A DNA stretch of 64,000 bases, taken from positions 2,055,755-2,119,754 of the forward strand of contig OX104132.1 of NCBI GenBank assembly GCA_944470555.2, written 5' to 3'. The notes under the pieces were generated by a model, which was given only the letters and a program-made list of their open reading frames with translations, did no database searches and was not told the DNA's origin. Position 1 is the first letter of the stretch. Each line of letters starts with the position of its first letter. Shown one piece after another: positions 11,831-23,364 of the stretch. The DNA comes from Heterobilharzia americana (taxonomy: Eukaryota > Platyhelminthes > Trematoda > Strigeidida > Schistosomatidae). Both the position numbers and the translations under genes were made by a program.

Positions 11831-12490
11831 ACTAGATAATAAAAGAGGGTGAAATGAAAATTTAAGCAGCAATAGGGATGAGAAGTCTTGGCTGAACGAC
11901 CAATGAAAAATGCATGGTAATGCATTACAAATTCATATTGCAATCTACCGAAAACCCTTAGTGATTAAAATGAAATACGAATCCAGTTTATAAGTGACTT
12001 CCGTAGCTAAGCTGTTAAAGCGATTGTCGGAAATCCAGAAGTTATTAGTTTGCTTAGTGTACTAGTTTCTATGCTCCAATTCTCACTTAAGTAGGTTAAC
12101 CTTTGACCTTTATTGCCACCTGTTTATGATACCGGTAAACTGCTACATAGGTGTATATCTATGGCTAGAAATTACGACAAGTCAACAGTTATACGCTCCA
12201 CAATTTCATGAAACTATGAGTATATATATTGTTGAGATGTGTGAAAATTGAATACAACAACTTCTCAGTGACTCCTCATTACAAATCTTTCTTAATTTGC
12301 GCCGAAATATATTAAAATAACACTGTTTATTGATCAACTTATTTGCATAACTCATTCCTAAAAGGGGTGGACTGTGGCTTGAACATCTAAGTGGCAATGT
12401 CGCCGTCTAGAGGTTCTCCAAATGATGTCATTCCTCGCAAACCCCGAACTGAATTAAACATTCTAGTTTAAAGTTGGTATTCATCGTAGA
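11830..12490. other. Intergenic stretch with group C SINE remnant
   Basis: Around 11940-12080 (reverse strand) the group C tail is seen as ttagtgattaaaatgaaat, followed by a degraded tRNA-like half. Nothing else is assigned. Confidence 0.45.
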
Positions 12491-12494
12491 CTGA

Positions 12495-12705
12495 CATCAG
12501 TTGGAGTAATAAAGGAAACCTGGGAGCACTAGACAGCTGTTTCGTCTCAGTAGTACGCACCCACGCACTGCCAGGGGTCGAACACACGACCTTCAGGTTC
12601 CGTGGTCAGCACATTGCCATTGAGCCACTGGGTCGGAATCCAATGGCGGTGGCAATATGTCGGGAACTGACAGAAGCTGGAAATATGGACCAGTGGATTG
12701 CAACC
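12495..12705 (-). mobile_element. tRNA-derived SINE, group B, left member of an inverted pair
   Basis: Contains the reverse complement of the tRNA-like head (B-box GGTCG..GTTCGACCCC type, 12575-12600; A-box-like GTAGCTCAATGG, 12615-12630) and the tail GACATCAGTTGGAG (12496-12508). The hammerhead-like core is shortened: CTGAG runs directly into ACGAAACAGCTGTC (complement, about 12528-12552), so the stem II segment is deleted. Confidence 0.75.
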
Positions 12706-12882
12706 CAGAGGGTAGCTCAATGGGGGTGTGCTGACCACGGAACCTGAAGGTCGCGGGTTCGACCCCTGGCTGGGTTGTGGAGGCGTACTGCCAAGAGTTC
12801 CATAATTGGACGAAACAGCTGTCCAGTGCTCCCAGATTTCCTTGTTTCTCCAATTGATGTCAGTCTACGACGAATATCTTGT
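12695..12882 (+). mobile_element. tRNA-derived SINE, group B, right member of an inverted pair
   Basis: Forward copy with A-box-like GGTAGCTCAATGG (12711-12723), B-box GCGGGTTCGACCCC (12752-12765), then GACGAAACAGCTGTCCAGTG (12810-12829), the 3' side of the group B hammerhead. The 5' catalytic box is mutated to CCAAGAG where CTGAGGA is expected, so cleavage is not expected. It ends with the conserved gatgtcagtctacgacgaat tail (12854-12873). Back-to-back with the preceding reverse copy. Confidence 0.78.
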
Positions 12883-13084
12883 GACTAGCAGTGATAACCT
12901 GAGCAATCGGAATAACACGCCAAAAATCTGAAATTTCCAACCTATACGTTAAGAAGTCATCTTAACTAATTAGTATTTTCAATGGGTGACAAAAAAATTA
13001 TAAGAAAACGACTTCTGACAATAAAACTTCCTTACGAGAAAATTACAGAGTTTCCTGACTCAAGCAGTGTCGAAATCAAACAAA

Positions 13085-13195
13085 AATCAATAATTCTCCG
13101 TTGTTTTTACTGGATCGAATTGTCCGACCTCTATTGGCATATGGGCTCCTACAAAGATATCTCAATGTTGCATAAATGCTAACTATGGTAATTTC
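13085..13195 (+). repeat. Flanking module associated with hammerhead SINEs
   Basis: The segment tctccgttgtttttactgg...gacctctattggcatatg recurs near 49.72 kb, at 60.61-60.67 kb and inverted at 60.86-60.94 kb, each time beside a group A SINE. It may be part of the element or a preferred neighbour. Confidence 0.6.
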
Positions 13196-13197
13196 AT

Positions 13198-13415
13198 TTA
13201 GTTGTGGCCGGCAGAAGAATCCAGGATACGCATTCCATCGTATTTGGAACTCATCGGCTGGAAGTACCTCCAATCCAGTACGGAGTGATGTTGTTCCAAC
13301 TGAAACTTGAAACTCATATTCATCACTCCAAACGCCAAGGCATTGTTGACTAGGCCATAGAGGTAAGATAGCCACCTCTTGTACAACGGGTATTAGCAAA
13401 TTCCTCTGCTAGCCA
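13198..13415 (-). mobile_element. Sm-alpha-like SINE (group A) with decayed hammerhead
   Basis: Reverse-strand SINE. Its hammerhead region (about 13208-13270) reads CCGATGA...GGAA, against the required CTGANGA...GAAA, so both catalytic boxes carry substitutions. The stem II sequence (TTCCAAATACGA) and downstream TCCTGGATTCTTCTGCC are still recognisable. Upstream on that strand lies the tRNA-like head with GCCTTGGCGTTTGGAGTGATG (about 13335-13360). In intact relatives a pol III promoter drives transcription and the ribozyme cuts the RNA. Confidence 0.75.
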
Positions 13416-13419
13416 AAAC

Positions 13420-14540
13420 CAAGTATTAACCGAGAAATTCCCAGTTTAGTGTAACCTGATCGGTTTTTAATCGAATGATTTTCAAAAATGTCTAATTTCA
13501 TTCAATTCAAAAACAACGCTGCTCATAATAAGCCCAATTTTAGATAATTTTATGCAGTTTTTGGTGGGAAATCACCATTGTAAAAGAAGATTACGTTGGA
13601 AACAGGGAAAAAACCACCTCGAACGTAATTTCGTTCGAAAAAAACATACTACTTACAGATATAATAAGTAAGCAAACTTTAACTCCGAAAAACGTGTGCA
13701 TAAATAGTTGCGTTCCTTGTTACACATTCTTTTCATCAAGATGATTGTCTTCATAGTTGTTTTGTTTTACAATATTCTACTATTTCATTGTCCTTATGAC
13801 TTTAATATTTTTAATCAGATTCTGATAGTTTCAGTACAGGCATCTTTTTCAGTGTTGTTCCTATGCGATCATTTCTTCTTTGACTTACGTTTCATCAGAG
13901 ACACATATCTACAACTTGAATGAAATTAATGCCATAGGTTGGATTCGAACCCACTTCATTTTCTATGATTTTTCTGTCTAAAACTAGTCAAGGAGTTTTC
14001 AACTGATCCTTTTTGATATATCCTTTTGAAAGCTTCCTTACCTTATTGATGATGAATAAACGCTTTGACAGTTTACTTGTCTCTCTGTTGTCTAGTTCCA
14101 TGTTATTTAGTATCTAGATGTCTGATAGACGAAATCTACACTTTTTCTGAACCTTGTACACAAATCCATTGGTTTAAGTTGCCACAGTTTACAGTAGTAT
14201 ACAAAGAATAAGTGGGTCCTGAAAAGAATTCTCTCGAAATAGACAAAGGTGTATGAGATGAAAGGGAAATTAAAAGTGGAAGTTAGTGGAAACATAAAAC
14301 TTTAGAAGGCACCAAAGGGTGAATATATCTTCAACATTTAAAATATTTCTATGCGGAGATTTTGTCTTGTTCGAACAATACTTAACGCTTGACCTTGACT
14401 CGACGACCTTGTTCTTCATTGGTTGATAATGCAAGTGTTTAAACATCAGTGTCTATTGATGTCATCTTTCATATGAATAGAATTATGAGACATATCTATC
14501 CATATTGGATATCTTTGTTTAACGAAGGTGACTATTGGCT
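13420..14540. other. Intergenic stretch, nothing recognised
   Basis: AT-rich. A B-box-like ggattcgaaccc on the forward strand (about 13939-13950, reverse-oriented tRNA arm) is an isolated SINE trace. No coding content recognised. Confidence 0.4.
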
Positions 14541-14544
14541 GATA

Positions 14545-15760
14545 GGGAGAATGGTAGTCAGCTCAACTCTACCCCAATTTCACCGACTTTGAAAAAGCCT
14601 TCGACAGCGTCGACTGAGTAATTTGGCAGTTGCTTAACACTACGGTTTGAGTGCACAAATCTTTATCAACCACATTCAACAGCTATATGACGAAGCCCTA
14701 TGCCAAGTGACTCACAATGGGGAGCTCAGTAATGCCTTTGAAGTGAAGAGAAACAGGATTAAAACAAGGTTGCTGCCTGCTATCACCTATGGTCTTCCTG
14801 ATTGTGGTCGACTGGATCATGCACCAAACAGTGAGGAGTGAGAAGAAGGGCATACGCTGTTTGGCTGATGTAAAGAGCCTAGAAGATTTGGATGTCTTCC
14901 CGATAACGATTTATGTGTATTGTCGCACAAACATGAAGATCTACAGGCGAAAACTAACAAGTTGACAGAAAAGGGAAGGGCAGCGATAATGGGACTTCAA
15001 GTGGACGAAGAGAAAACGGAGGGTATAAAGATACCCAAACAACAACAGCATGAACAAAATGCACCATTCATCACCAACGGGAGGAACCTAAAAGGAAGTA
15101 GTCACTCTCACCTACCAACTAGGCAGCATCGTTTCAACTACTGGCGGCAGAGGCACAAACAAGGATGTCAAAACCAGGATCTGAAAGACAGCAAGATAGG
15201 CTTTCACTAATCTGAAATCAGTGTGGAGATCTACTGTACTCAACTTAGCATAAAGTGTGAACATCATCCGGATTTTTAACATTAATCCAGTCAAGTCAGT
15301 GCTGCTATATAATGGTTGATAAACTTGGCGTGTCACGAAAACCACTTCCAACAAGCTTCATACATTCGTCAACAGCTGCCCCACCTACTCTCACTCCATA
15401 CTGAAGATCAGATAGATGGCGAGAAAGAATAAGCAACAAGGAATTCTGTCTGGAAACCAGCCAAACAAGAAGCTTTCACTCAACAAATATACAGAAGAGA
15501 AAAGTGGATATGGATTGGGCACACATTGAGAAAGTCGATTGGGGACATCACGCGCCAGGCCCTCGAGTGAAACCTGCATGGGAAACAGCGAGTTGGGCTT
15601 CCGAGACTAGGGTGACGTGCAAAAGATTGTATGAGGCTGAAATGAGAGCTTGTGAGCAGTCATAGTATCAGGTTGAAAACATTGCAGATAGCAGAGTGTA
15701 AAGAAGACGTCCTACTGAATCCATATGTTCCACTAGGAACCCAAGAGAAAAATAATAATA
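14545..15760 (+). mobile_element. RTE-clade LINE, RT palm to 3' end, decayed
   Basis: Old 5'-truncated copy. Landmarks are the TDFEKAFDSVD-like block (14575-14620), a QLYDEALCQVTHNGELSNAFEVK frame (14680-14745), LCVLSHKHEDLQAKTNKLTEK (14905-14970) where motif C has decayed, and the C-terminal conserved stretch at 15470-15600. It ends at about 15755 with an AAT tail. Many frame breaks; more diverged than the copies in the palindromes. Confidence 0.82.
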
Positions 15761-16231
15761 GTAATTGGCTGGCAGAAAACTAAATAAACACTGAAAAATT
15801 TCGATTAGTATAATGTTTTGTTGAATTTCAGGGAGAACTTAACTCATTTAGGGAGTAATGATGAATAATGCCTTGTAGTTAGATTGAGGAAGCGCTTTTT
15901 TGCCTATTTGAAACGTTTCACATGAATACATCTACTTCATACTGACTCAATCCAACTACTCAAACTTCAAACACAACAACGTTATCCATCAGATTACTGA
16001 TATATCAAAGCTATTCCTTAGATAGCCAACTATTTCATCATAGTTTCAAAGTTGTTCATACGCTAGGGTATAATGTACACAGAAATTTAGTTGTAGAAAA
16101 AGTTATAAATGAGTACTACCAAGGGAATCCTAGTCAATAAACGAATAACTATGCATAATCTTGTCTCTTTCGATGATAATTTACTTCCTATCATCTGCTA
16201 ATGAATATCAACTTGTGTGTGTGTGTGTGTA

Positions 16232-16266
<35 letters not shown>

Positions 16267-17095
16267 TGTACTTTAATGTCCACATCATATGTGCTGGGTG
16301 GATATTTGAAAAAAAAGTTGAGAATTGTTCAGTAATAAAATCCCTTTAGTTTGGAGACTTATGAATAGTTGCTTGGTTTGGAGACACTCAGGTATATTGC
16401 AATTCATTGACCTACTGTAGGGTATATACTAATGTTCACTAGGTCTGTCTGTCTATGATGAAGATTCATTAAGACATTATTACTGAAAGATGTCATCAAG
16501 TTTGATGATAAATCATCCACGACAAAGTACTAAACTTGAAGGAACACCAAGTCACAATCATCTTCATCTTGACTTACGACACATCTCCCGAATACTACAT
16601 CATCTATGATTCAATAATCAAGGGATTATAAATCCAATTATTGAATGATTTCTTTATCTTAAGATTGAAATACACCTTTCAAATCTCATTCCCTATTCTA
16701 TTTTCATTGATTCATTCAATGTATCACACATAATGGAACAGTATTGTTCACTAGTTTACACATTTACGATATCATTTATTGTCCATAGTCATATCAAGAT
16801 AACTACACAACTATGAGATATCCTTTATACACTTAGTCATAAATTCCTCGTCCCTTTGTGAGATGGGCAGTACGATTCTCCATATATCCTGAAAAGATAT
16901 TCAGTCATTCCTGTTGCTTGTTGTATTTCGTGTTGATTCGATAGGCAAGGATACGGTGGCTATCAATCTCTCTCTCTCCACTCTCCTGTGTTAGTTTTAA
17001 GCATTTTCACTCTGTTCTATACCAGTGTATGCTTGTGTGCGATCACATGCATAGACTAACTCACGCTGGTTGACTACTTTTACTCAGCGACCAGT
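15760..17095. other. Intergenic stretch with TG microsatellite
   Basis: No recognised gene. It holds the TG run at 16215-16264 and a short TC run at 16968-16980; the rest is unassigned. Confidence 0.5.
16215..16264. repeat. TG dinucleotide microsatellite, interrupted
   Basis: A TG run interrupted once by ATGTATG around 16229-16237. Confidence 0.95.
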
Positions 17096-17585
17096 GTATT
17101 TCACCTGACAATCGTTGTAAGGGATTTGGTAAACCAAGTTATTCTACTCAATTGAATCAGTAGGGTCTTGTAACCTACAAAGCTTATTTCGAAGTGAGTT
17201 TGTGGGTTGAAATGATACTGTAAGCCCAGTAGAGTTTCTGAGGTGGTTTCCTTGTTCTCTGGCAATACTGTAGAGGTTTTAGATTGTCTCTTCACAGTAT
17301 CGCCGCTAATATTGTGAACATTGTTATTACATTACTACTGTTCACAACTATGTTACTAATATTTTTCTTACGGTTCCTAAGGAAGTTGTCAAATATTTAA
17401 GAGGGTAATTGTTGATGAGTAACGTTTCCTTAATGTATCTTCTGTTTTACTAGTAAGTGGACTGGCCGTGTTACTCAAACATTTTACTAAGCCAACTATA
17501 ACTGAACTGGCATAGAGTGAGACGATTTGAGTAAGAAGGTCTTCTATAGACACCGGTGTGTAAACTCCCATCTTGTTTCCATTTT
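17095..17585 (-). mobile_element. Penelope-like element, connector region before GIY-YIG, decayed
   Basis: Reverse-strand coding remnants. A frame ending near 17389 includes IVGLVKCLSNTASPLTSK (about 17455-17505), and a second, 17101-17295, includes STVLPENKETTSETLLG (about 17220-17275) and FEISFVG. The same pair of blocks (GLVKCLNDTARKLTSQC and ASIVLPHNEGTSET) occurs in the copy at 24.4-24.9 kb, where it leads into a GIY-YIG endonuclease, so this is the same PLE family. The 'P-Y/H-x-x-G-T-S-E' block is characteristic of the region between the RT thumb and the endonuclease in PLEs. No GIY-YIG is recognised here. Confidence 0.62.
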
Positions 17586-17880
17586 ATGCTAATTCTCCTT
17601 AATTATTTTCTAATTCATGTAGGTGAATTGATCAGTTGCATTGACTACTGAATTTTTATATGTGAGGAAACCACGTGTATAATGTCCGATCTCAACACTT
17701 TGAAGGATTCACCAACTTCTTGAGAAGGTCTAAATATTTCTGCGGCTATGCGTTCCCAACTATCCATAACTATGTCAGCCATAATAGGGGGTGGTGATAT
17801 TATCACTTCAAGGCGAATAGTTTAATATGCAATGACTTTCGAAAACCTTCAAAGTCTTGTGAATGGGTTGAACAGAAATC
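17585..17880. other. Short unassigned stretch
   Basis: No motif recognised between the PLE fragment and the next LINE fragment. Confidence 0.35.
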
Positions 17881-18480
17881 CGTTTGACATGCGTTTAGCT
17901 GACACCTGTCTAGTGGAAGATGTTGTCAGATGAATAGTCTGCTACAAGAACTCTTGATTAAAGCATGGGAAGTGGTGGAATGTGTCGACTACTTCACTTA
18001 CTTGGGGAGGGAGTTACATCAGCTCGCTGAACGGACTAGTTGCTGACGAAGAGAAGACCCATTTGTAAGTTTTCAACTGGCGAGATATCCGCCTATCCAT
18101 TAAAGGATGAGTATATTGCACTGCAGTTCGTTTTATCCTGTTGTATGAGTATAAAATATGACTGTTAAAAGCAGATGACATGAAGCGGTTACAGAGTTTC
18201 GATCAAGTGTGTCTTCAAAGCATTGGTCACTTTTAGTGGAGTCATTGCGTCAGCAATATTGAAGTCAGCCAAAGAGTACTAGGTAAAATAAGAAAGTCGA
18301 CTGACATGGCTTGGACATGTACTGAGCATTCCGAATCACCACCTACATCAACACAGCATGTTAGGCTAAGTTGGATTAGGTTTGAAGGCAGTTCAGGGTG
18401 ACTAGAACAAAACCTGGTACCAGTTGATGAAATATCTTGTCTCTGTTGCATTCATGTGGTACACTGTTTATAAATCTGGC
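17880..18480 (+). mobile_element. Second non-LTR LINE family, RT C-terminal fragment
   Basis: Decayed copy of the same family as at 7.9 and 53.3 kb. Recognisable blocks are the VE.VDYFTYLG-like opening (17975-18005), SADEE-like RT C-terminal sequence (18035-18060), WRDIRLSIKG-like (18078-18110), LLYEYK.. with LKADDMKRLQSFD (18140-18205) and a WLGHV-type block (18300-18330). Frame breaks are frequent, and the 3' GAT tail is absent. Confidence 0.65.
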
Positions 18481-19020
18481 AACAAAATGATTTGAGTTAC
18501 AGCTCAGTGATGACATCCTCAACTGCAGTAGTTGGTAACGGAAATTAAGATCCCAGAGGTGATATATTTTCGCTTGGTGTTTCAAATCCACCACACTAAG
18601 TAAGAAACTTTGGTTTCTTGTCCATCGCTGTCAGTCACCTAACAGGTATTATTTATATCAGCGTAATGGAGACGAAATCAATGCATAATAGGTTGTTGGA
18701 ATCAATCCTCCTCCACCATCGTCTTGTGGTTTTTCTCACTCGTTAACAAAGCGTGCCTAAAATGGTCACCTGCCTAACATTTGAACTCACCCATCCGGTG
18801 TCGAAGTCAGTAGTGTTACCACTGAGCTATTCAACCAGTTACGGGTCTCCTAATCGTTGGAACCCAGTCAATACTCAGGACCACACAACATGAAACTCAT
18901 TGCTCTCCAGTGACCAATTAATGTATGAAAATAACATTTACAGTGGATAAACATTTTTCCGATGAATTCATTCCCTTAGCTATACATCAGGGGATATATA
19001 TAATCGAAAGTCCGGAACAC
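18480..19020. other. Intergenic stretch with tRNA-like reverse-strand trace
   Basis: Around 18765-18850 the reverse strand carries an A-box/B-box-like pair (tttgaactcaccc, ccactgagctattcaacc), consistent with a degraded tRNA-derived SINE. Nothing else recognised. Confidence 0.45.
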
Positions 19021-19029
19021 TGTGGAAAT

Positions 19030-19600
19030 ATCTTATGTCAAAGGTTAAAATACCTTTGATAATGAACTAAAGTAATGGTTGTTAGAAACTTGAAAAGAAA
19101 ATGGCCATTAGAAGAAATGTGTCGCGAAGAAGTTGCAGACGAAATGTACCGTGGAGTTCTTACAAATTGCTCTAAAAAGACTTTACCAGAGGAAGATATT
19201 TTCGACTGTGATGAAGCCTTAGATATCCTTAGAAGATGATTATCAGGATCCATAAACACGTCATATGTAAGTAGTATATGTTGCGAGAGTGACAGAAATC
19301 ATGAGAAAATTACCAGCAATGGGTAAACATTCTGTCAAGTCTCCTTCCCATTCAAACTTTCCACGCTTTCATATATCGTTTTCGCTCGACCCCTCAGCAA
19401 TGTGCCAAGCACCACCACCTTCGTTCTCAGGCACCCACTAACTTGGCGACCAACTCAAAGTCCCTAAGGAAGACCTTGATGTCTCCATCCTTGAACACTG
19501 CAGGCCACGAATCTTCATCAAATCCATAAGCAGTGACATCAAACGTAGAAAACGACAAGATGGAAATGTATCTGCAGTTCTGTAACAGAACTCACTATAC
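19030..19600 (-). mobile_element. Gag-like retroelement fragment, family uncertain
   Basis: On the reverse strand about 19440-19530 translates to FDEDSWPAVFKDGDIKVFLRD followed by FELVAKLVGA and a stop, which reads like the N-terminal part of a retroelement gag or a similar domesticated protein. A related piece (DGDIKVFLRDIESVMELVG) lies in both arms of palindrome C. Downstream, 19040-19260 has a 73-residue frame of no known identity. The stretch around 19265-19330 (cagaaatcatgag..ccagcaatgggtaaa) recurs inverted at 41595-41665. The assignment to an LTR-element gag is a guess from composition and context; the repeat status is direct. Confidence 0.5.
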
Positions 19601-20090
19601 TTGCCTCTTTTTCATAGTTAAGCCCTTCGAAAAGTGTTAGAAAAAGACATCTCCTTTCAGCTGAACTATTACTAATTCCAAAGTTCAAGCCATCATTGTA
19701 TCCTCATGGTTATCACAAAGGAATGATCTCCCAGATAATTCCTTCATGATGTAACTGCAACTTATTTTGTATTCATGGCAAAGATGATGTTGGTTTAGTG
19801 TTCTCTGAGCTTTGAAATTCTCTTGTACAACGTTTCATTATCTGGCTTGATGATATCCTTAGTACTAACTTCAGAAACTTAGTGAGGAGTGCTGAGTACA
19901 TGACAAAAAAATAGTGCTCACAGAACATGAAACTGCCATCATTTCCTCCATTTAAACTGCCTACATATTCAAGTATATCCTATCAACGGTCGATTTGATC
20001 AAGTGAGGAAGTAAGCTGTGTAGAAAAACAACCCTAATAACAAAGACTACTAACTAAGATATCAGTAGTATGAAATAATAATTACTATTT
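19600..20090. other. Intergenic stretch, nothing recognised
   Basis: No coding similarity, repeats or structured RNA recognised. Confidence 0.4.
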
Positions 20091-20094
20091 TCAT

Positions 20095-21195
20095 TAAAAT
20101 TTGTTCCTTGGATTCCCGGCGGAATACACGAGTTCAGTAGCACGCCTCCATTCCACTCTCTTCTCTCCAGTCTTTTGAACCTGGCTGTACCCCTGCCTAT
20201 AACCTTTCATTTCTTCCTTCCTCATACGATCTCCTCAGCTGGGACGCCCAAATCGTCGTTTCCCCTTTACATTCAACTCGATGCACTAGCCTGGCCTGGC
20301 ACGTGATGTACCCACTCGGCCTTCTCAATATATGCCCAATCCATCTACAATTTCCCTTCCTGCATATTTGTTGAGTGATAGGTTATTGGTTGGTTTGTCG
20401 CCAGCTAGAGTTCTGGCTGTTTATTCTTTCTGACCATCCATCTGATATTCAGTATAAAGAGACAGCGTAGGTAGTTGTTGATGTATGGTTTCTATAGTTT
20501 GTTGAAAATGTCTTTCGTAAAGCGCCAAGTCTCTCAACCATGACACAGAAGCACTGACTTGACTGACTTGGTGTCAAAAACTCGGATGCTGTTCACGCTT
20601 TGTGCTGAGTGCAGTAGATCTTCACACTGATTTCAGAATAATGAAGGAAGACCTGTCTTGTTGTCCTTCCGAACCTGCTTTTAACATCCTCTTCTGTGCC
20701 TCTACCCCCACCTGTAGTTGAAATGATGCTGCCTAAGTAGGCGCGTAGGTGAAAGAGACTACTTCCTTCAGGTTTCTCCCGTTGACGGCGATTGATGACT
20801 ATTGTTGTTTATGCTGTTGTTGGTTAGGTATGTTCATCACCTGTGTCTTCTCTACATTCACGTAAAGTCCCGTTTTAGCTGCCTCTTCTGTCAACTTATT
20901 ATTTTTTGCCTGTAGATCTTCGAGTTAGTGAGACATGACATTAGACATAAATCATCATCCGGACGAAATTCAAATCTTATAGGGTCTTTACATTGGTCAA
21001 ACTGCAGATACCTATCTTCTCACTCCTCACTGTTCGCTGTATGATCCATTCGACCACAATCAGGAAGATCATCGGTGATGATAGTAGACAGCCTTGTCTT
21101 ACTCCTTCTTGTCTTCACTTCAAACGCATCACTGGGCTTCCCATTGTGGATCACTTGGCATGTGGCGTCTTCATATATTGCCGTACTCCTAATTG
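20095..21195 (-). mobile_element. RTE-clade LINE, 3' third, left of an outward-facing pair
   Basis: Reverse-strand RTE 3' part. Its 3' end is at about 20100; motifs at 20740-20790 (FTYLGS region, complement) and 20900-20960 (palm region) are recognisable, and 21085-21185 is the TRQGCLLST/ITDDLPDC region. It stops abruptly near 21195, where a forward copy begins, so the two copies are fused head-to-head with 3' tails outward. Confidence 0.8.
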
Positions 21196-21199
21196 TTTG

Positions 21200-21905
21200 G
21201 TACCAACAACAACAACAAACTCCAATCACCATCAACGGGAGAAACTTAAAGGAAGTAACCTCCTTCACCTATCTAGGAAGCACTGTTTCAACTACAGGTG
21301 ACGGCACTGGCACAGACGAGGATGTCAGAGTCAGAATCGGAAAAGCAAGACAGGCGTTCATTAGCCTGAAACCAGTGTGGAGATCTTCTGCACTCAGCAT
21401 GCGGAACAAGATACGGATTTTCAACACCAATCCATTCAAGTCAGTGCTTATGTATGGTGGTTGAGAAACTTGGCGCGTTACGAAAGGGATTCCCAATAAA
21501 CTACAGACATTCATCAACAACTGCTTACGCTGGCTCGCTACTGAAGATCAGATGGATTGCCAGAAAGAATAAGCAACAAGGAACTCTGGGAACGAACCAA
21601 CCAACAATCTATCGCTCAACAAATATGCAGTGGAAGGAAGTGTATATGGACTGGACATACACTGAGAAGGCCGACTGGGGACATCACGCGTCAGGCCAGA
21701 TGTTCGAGTGGAATCCCCATGGGAAGCGACGAGTTGGACGTCCGAGCTGAGGGTGACATGGAGGAGATCGTGCGAGGAGGAAATGAGAGCTTGTGGGCTG
21801 TCGTGGAGCCAGGTTGAAAAGATCTCAGAGAACAGAGTTTACTGGAGACGTGCTACTGAAGCGGTATGTCCCATTAGGAATCCAAGGGACTAATAATAAT
21901 AATAA
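21200..21905 (+). mobile_element. RTE-clade LINE, 3' end, right of an outward-facing pair
   Basis: Forward copy starting in the CAACAA tract, with an intact frame at 21200-21464 containing TPITINGRNLKEVTSFTYLGS, VRVRIGKARQAFISLKPVW and IRIFNTN (blocks at 21215-21430). Next come the GIKRNKQQGTL block and the conserved WTYTEKADWGHHA/MEEIVRGGNESLWAV region (21640-21800). It ends with an AAT microsatellite tail at 21891-21908. Least decayed of the C-terminal RTE pieces, but no RT catalytic domain is present. Confidence 0.85.
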
Positions 21906-22310
21906 TAATTGTTTGGTCGTACAGAGAGATTATTCTGACATTACTTTTAGGTTTTGTAGGCATTTTCTGATGATAAAATATCAAGACTTTGTTAGTGACA
22001 GAAAGACTTTACTATTGCATCGGTGCGAAAAGATGTGTAGAACCACATAATTTAGAGTACCACAGCTTACTACTTATACCTTAGTTAGTAGCTCAATGTT
22101 TTGTAGTTAATTTTTTGCAGGGTCAATATCGTATTTCGACGTGGACAGAATGAAGGTGAATATTTTCTTATAATAGGCATAATCCAATTTTTAATTGACG
22201 TTTTCATGTCAAGTAAAATACTTGCCGACAGAAAATATATATTGTTAACTCTTTTCCCAATTGTTCTCGTTTATAAGCTAGCTGACACAAATATAGAGTC
22301 CTGGATAATC
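21905..22310. other. Unassigned segment
   Basis: AT-rich sequence between an RTE tail and the CR1-like fragment. A loose match to the gtagttagtagcccaatg repeat is seen near 22078-22098. Confidence 0.4.
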
Positions 22311-22960
22311 TGTTGGTTGCACTCCTATTTCTCGGAAAGGTAATAATACACCGTTCACAGAGGGAAGCACTCCACCTCACTACACACTGAGTCTGGTGTT
22401 CTCAAAGGTTTCGTCCCTTCACTCAGTCGTTTCTCTTTGTCTCTATATGACTAACCATCTTCAACTATAACTAAATTTACCATATATGCTGATGATCTGT
22501 CGGACTGTATACCTATCTCATCAACAGGTTGTTCCCCGTCGAATGATTTCATACATACCCTTAGACGATGGTCTTTGATCAACCGTCTTGTGTTTAATGA
22601 GCTCCTGCATCTTGCCTATTCTTCCCTTCTAGTGGAAGCTGCTGTGGACTGACATATAACTCACATAAACATCGTCCAGTTATTCTATCAGATGACCAGC
22701 ATACTCTTCACTCTAAGCTGTCTGGGTGCTAGTCATTAGAAGCAGGATAGGGAACAAGAATATGAGACTTTATACGCATACTATTTCACTTTATTCCGTA
22801 TACGTTTAAACTGTTTCTATCCAATTGATGCTATATGACATGCTGAAATCTCTGTACAGTATTCCTGAAATAGCTTTCACAATATTACCCTGTCGCATTA
22901 TTATCGTCTCTTTTTTTAATCTTTAACTTTAGACTACTCATTACTATTGAGTAGTATAGT
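22310..22960 (+). mobile_element. CR1-like LINE reverse transcriptase fragment, decayed
   Basis: Translated across stops this shows SGVLKGFVPSL (about 22390-22425), corresponding to the SGVPQGSVLGP block of CR1/Jockey-type reverse transcriptases, then STITKFTIYADDLSDCI (22455-22515), which holds the YADD catalytic box, and DFIHTLRRWSLINRLVFN (22545-22600). These are RT motifs B, C and D in order with the right spacing. Schistosomes carry CR1-clade elements (SR1), so this fits, but the fragment is too short to name. Stops and frameshifts show it is inactive. Confidence 0.68.
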
Positions 22961-23360
22961 TGTTTTCTGATAATTTCGCTTCATTCTCTTCAGTCACATT
23001 CTGTTCATTATTTAACATGTTTAGATAATAATACCCTTCCCTTTGTTGTTACCTAATGGTATATTTTACCTTTGAAACTTGTTTATCTCGTATCTTCACC
23101 TCATAATGGCACACGTAGGTTTTTTGTAATCTTCCTTTCTGGTTTGCCTTGGACAATGTCTGTCTGTTTGTATAGTTGACGTACTATCTGTACGGTGGTA
23201 TTTTAACAGTGATGAACCCACAGGTGCTTCACAATTTACGGTTATTTCTTATTTTTATTTATTTACTAGTGTTTATTCATAAACAAACTTTATTACAGAC
23301 AAATCCAAGGCTTAACTCGTTGAATGTTTGATTTATAGTTGGAGAAACAAAAAATTATTT
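22960..23360. other. Unassigned AT-rich stretch
   Basis: No motif recognised; possibly the rest of the CR1-like 3' region, but nothing specific supports that. Confidence 0.35.
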
Positions 23361-23364
23361 TGAG

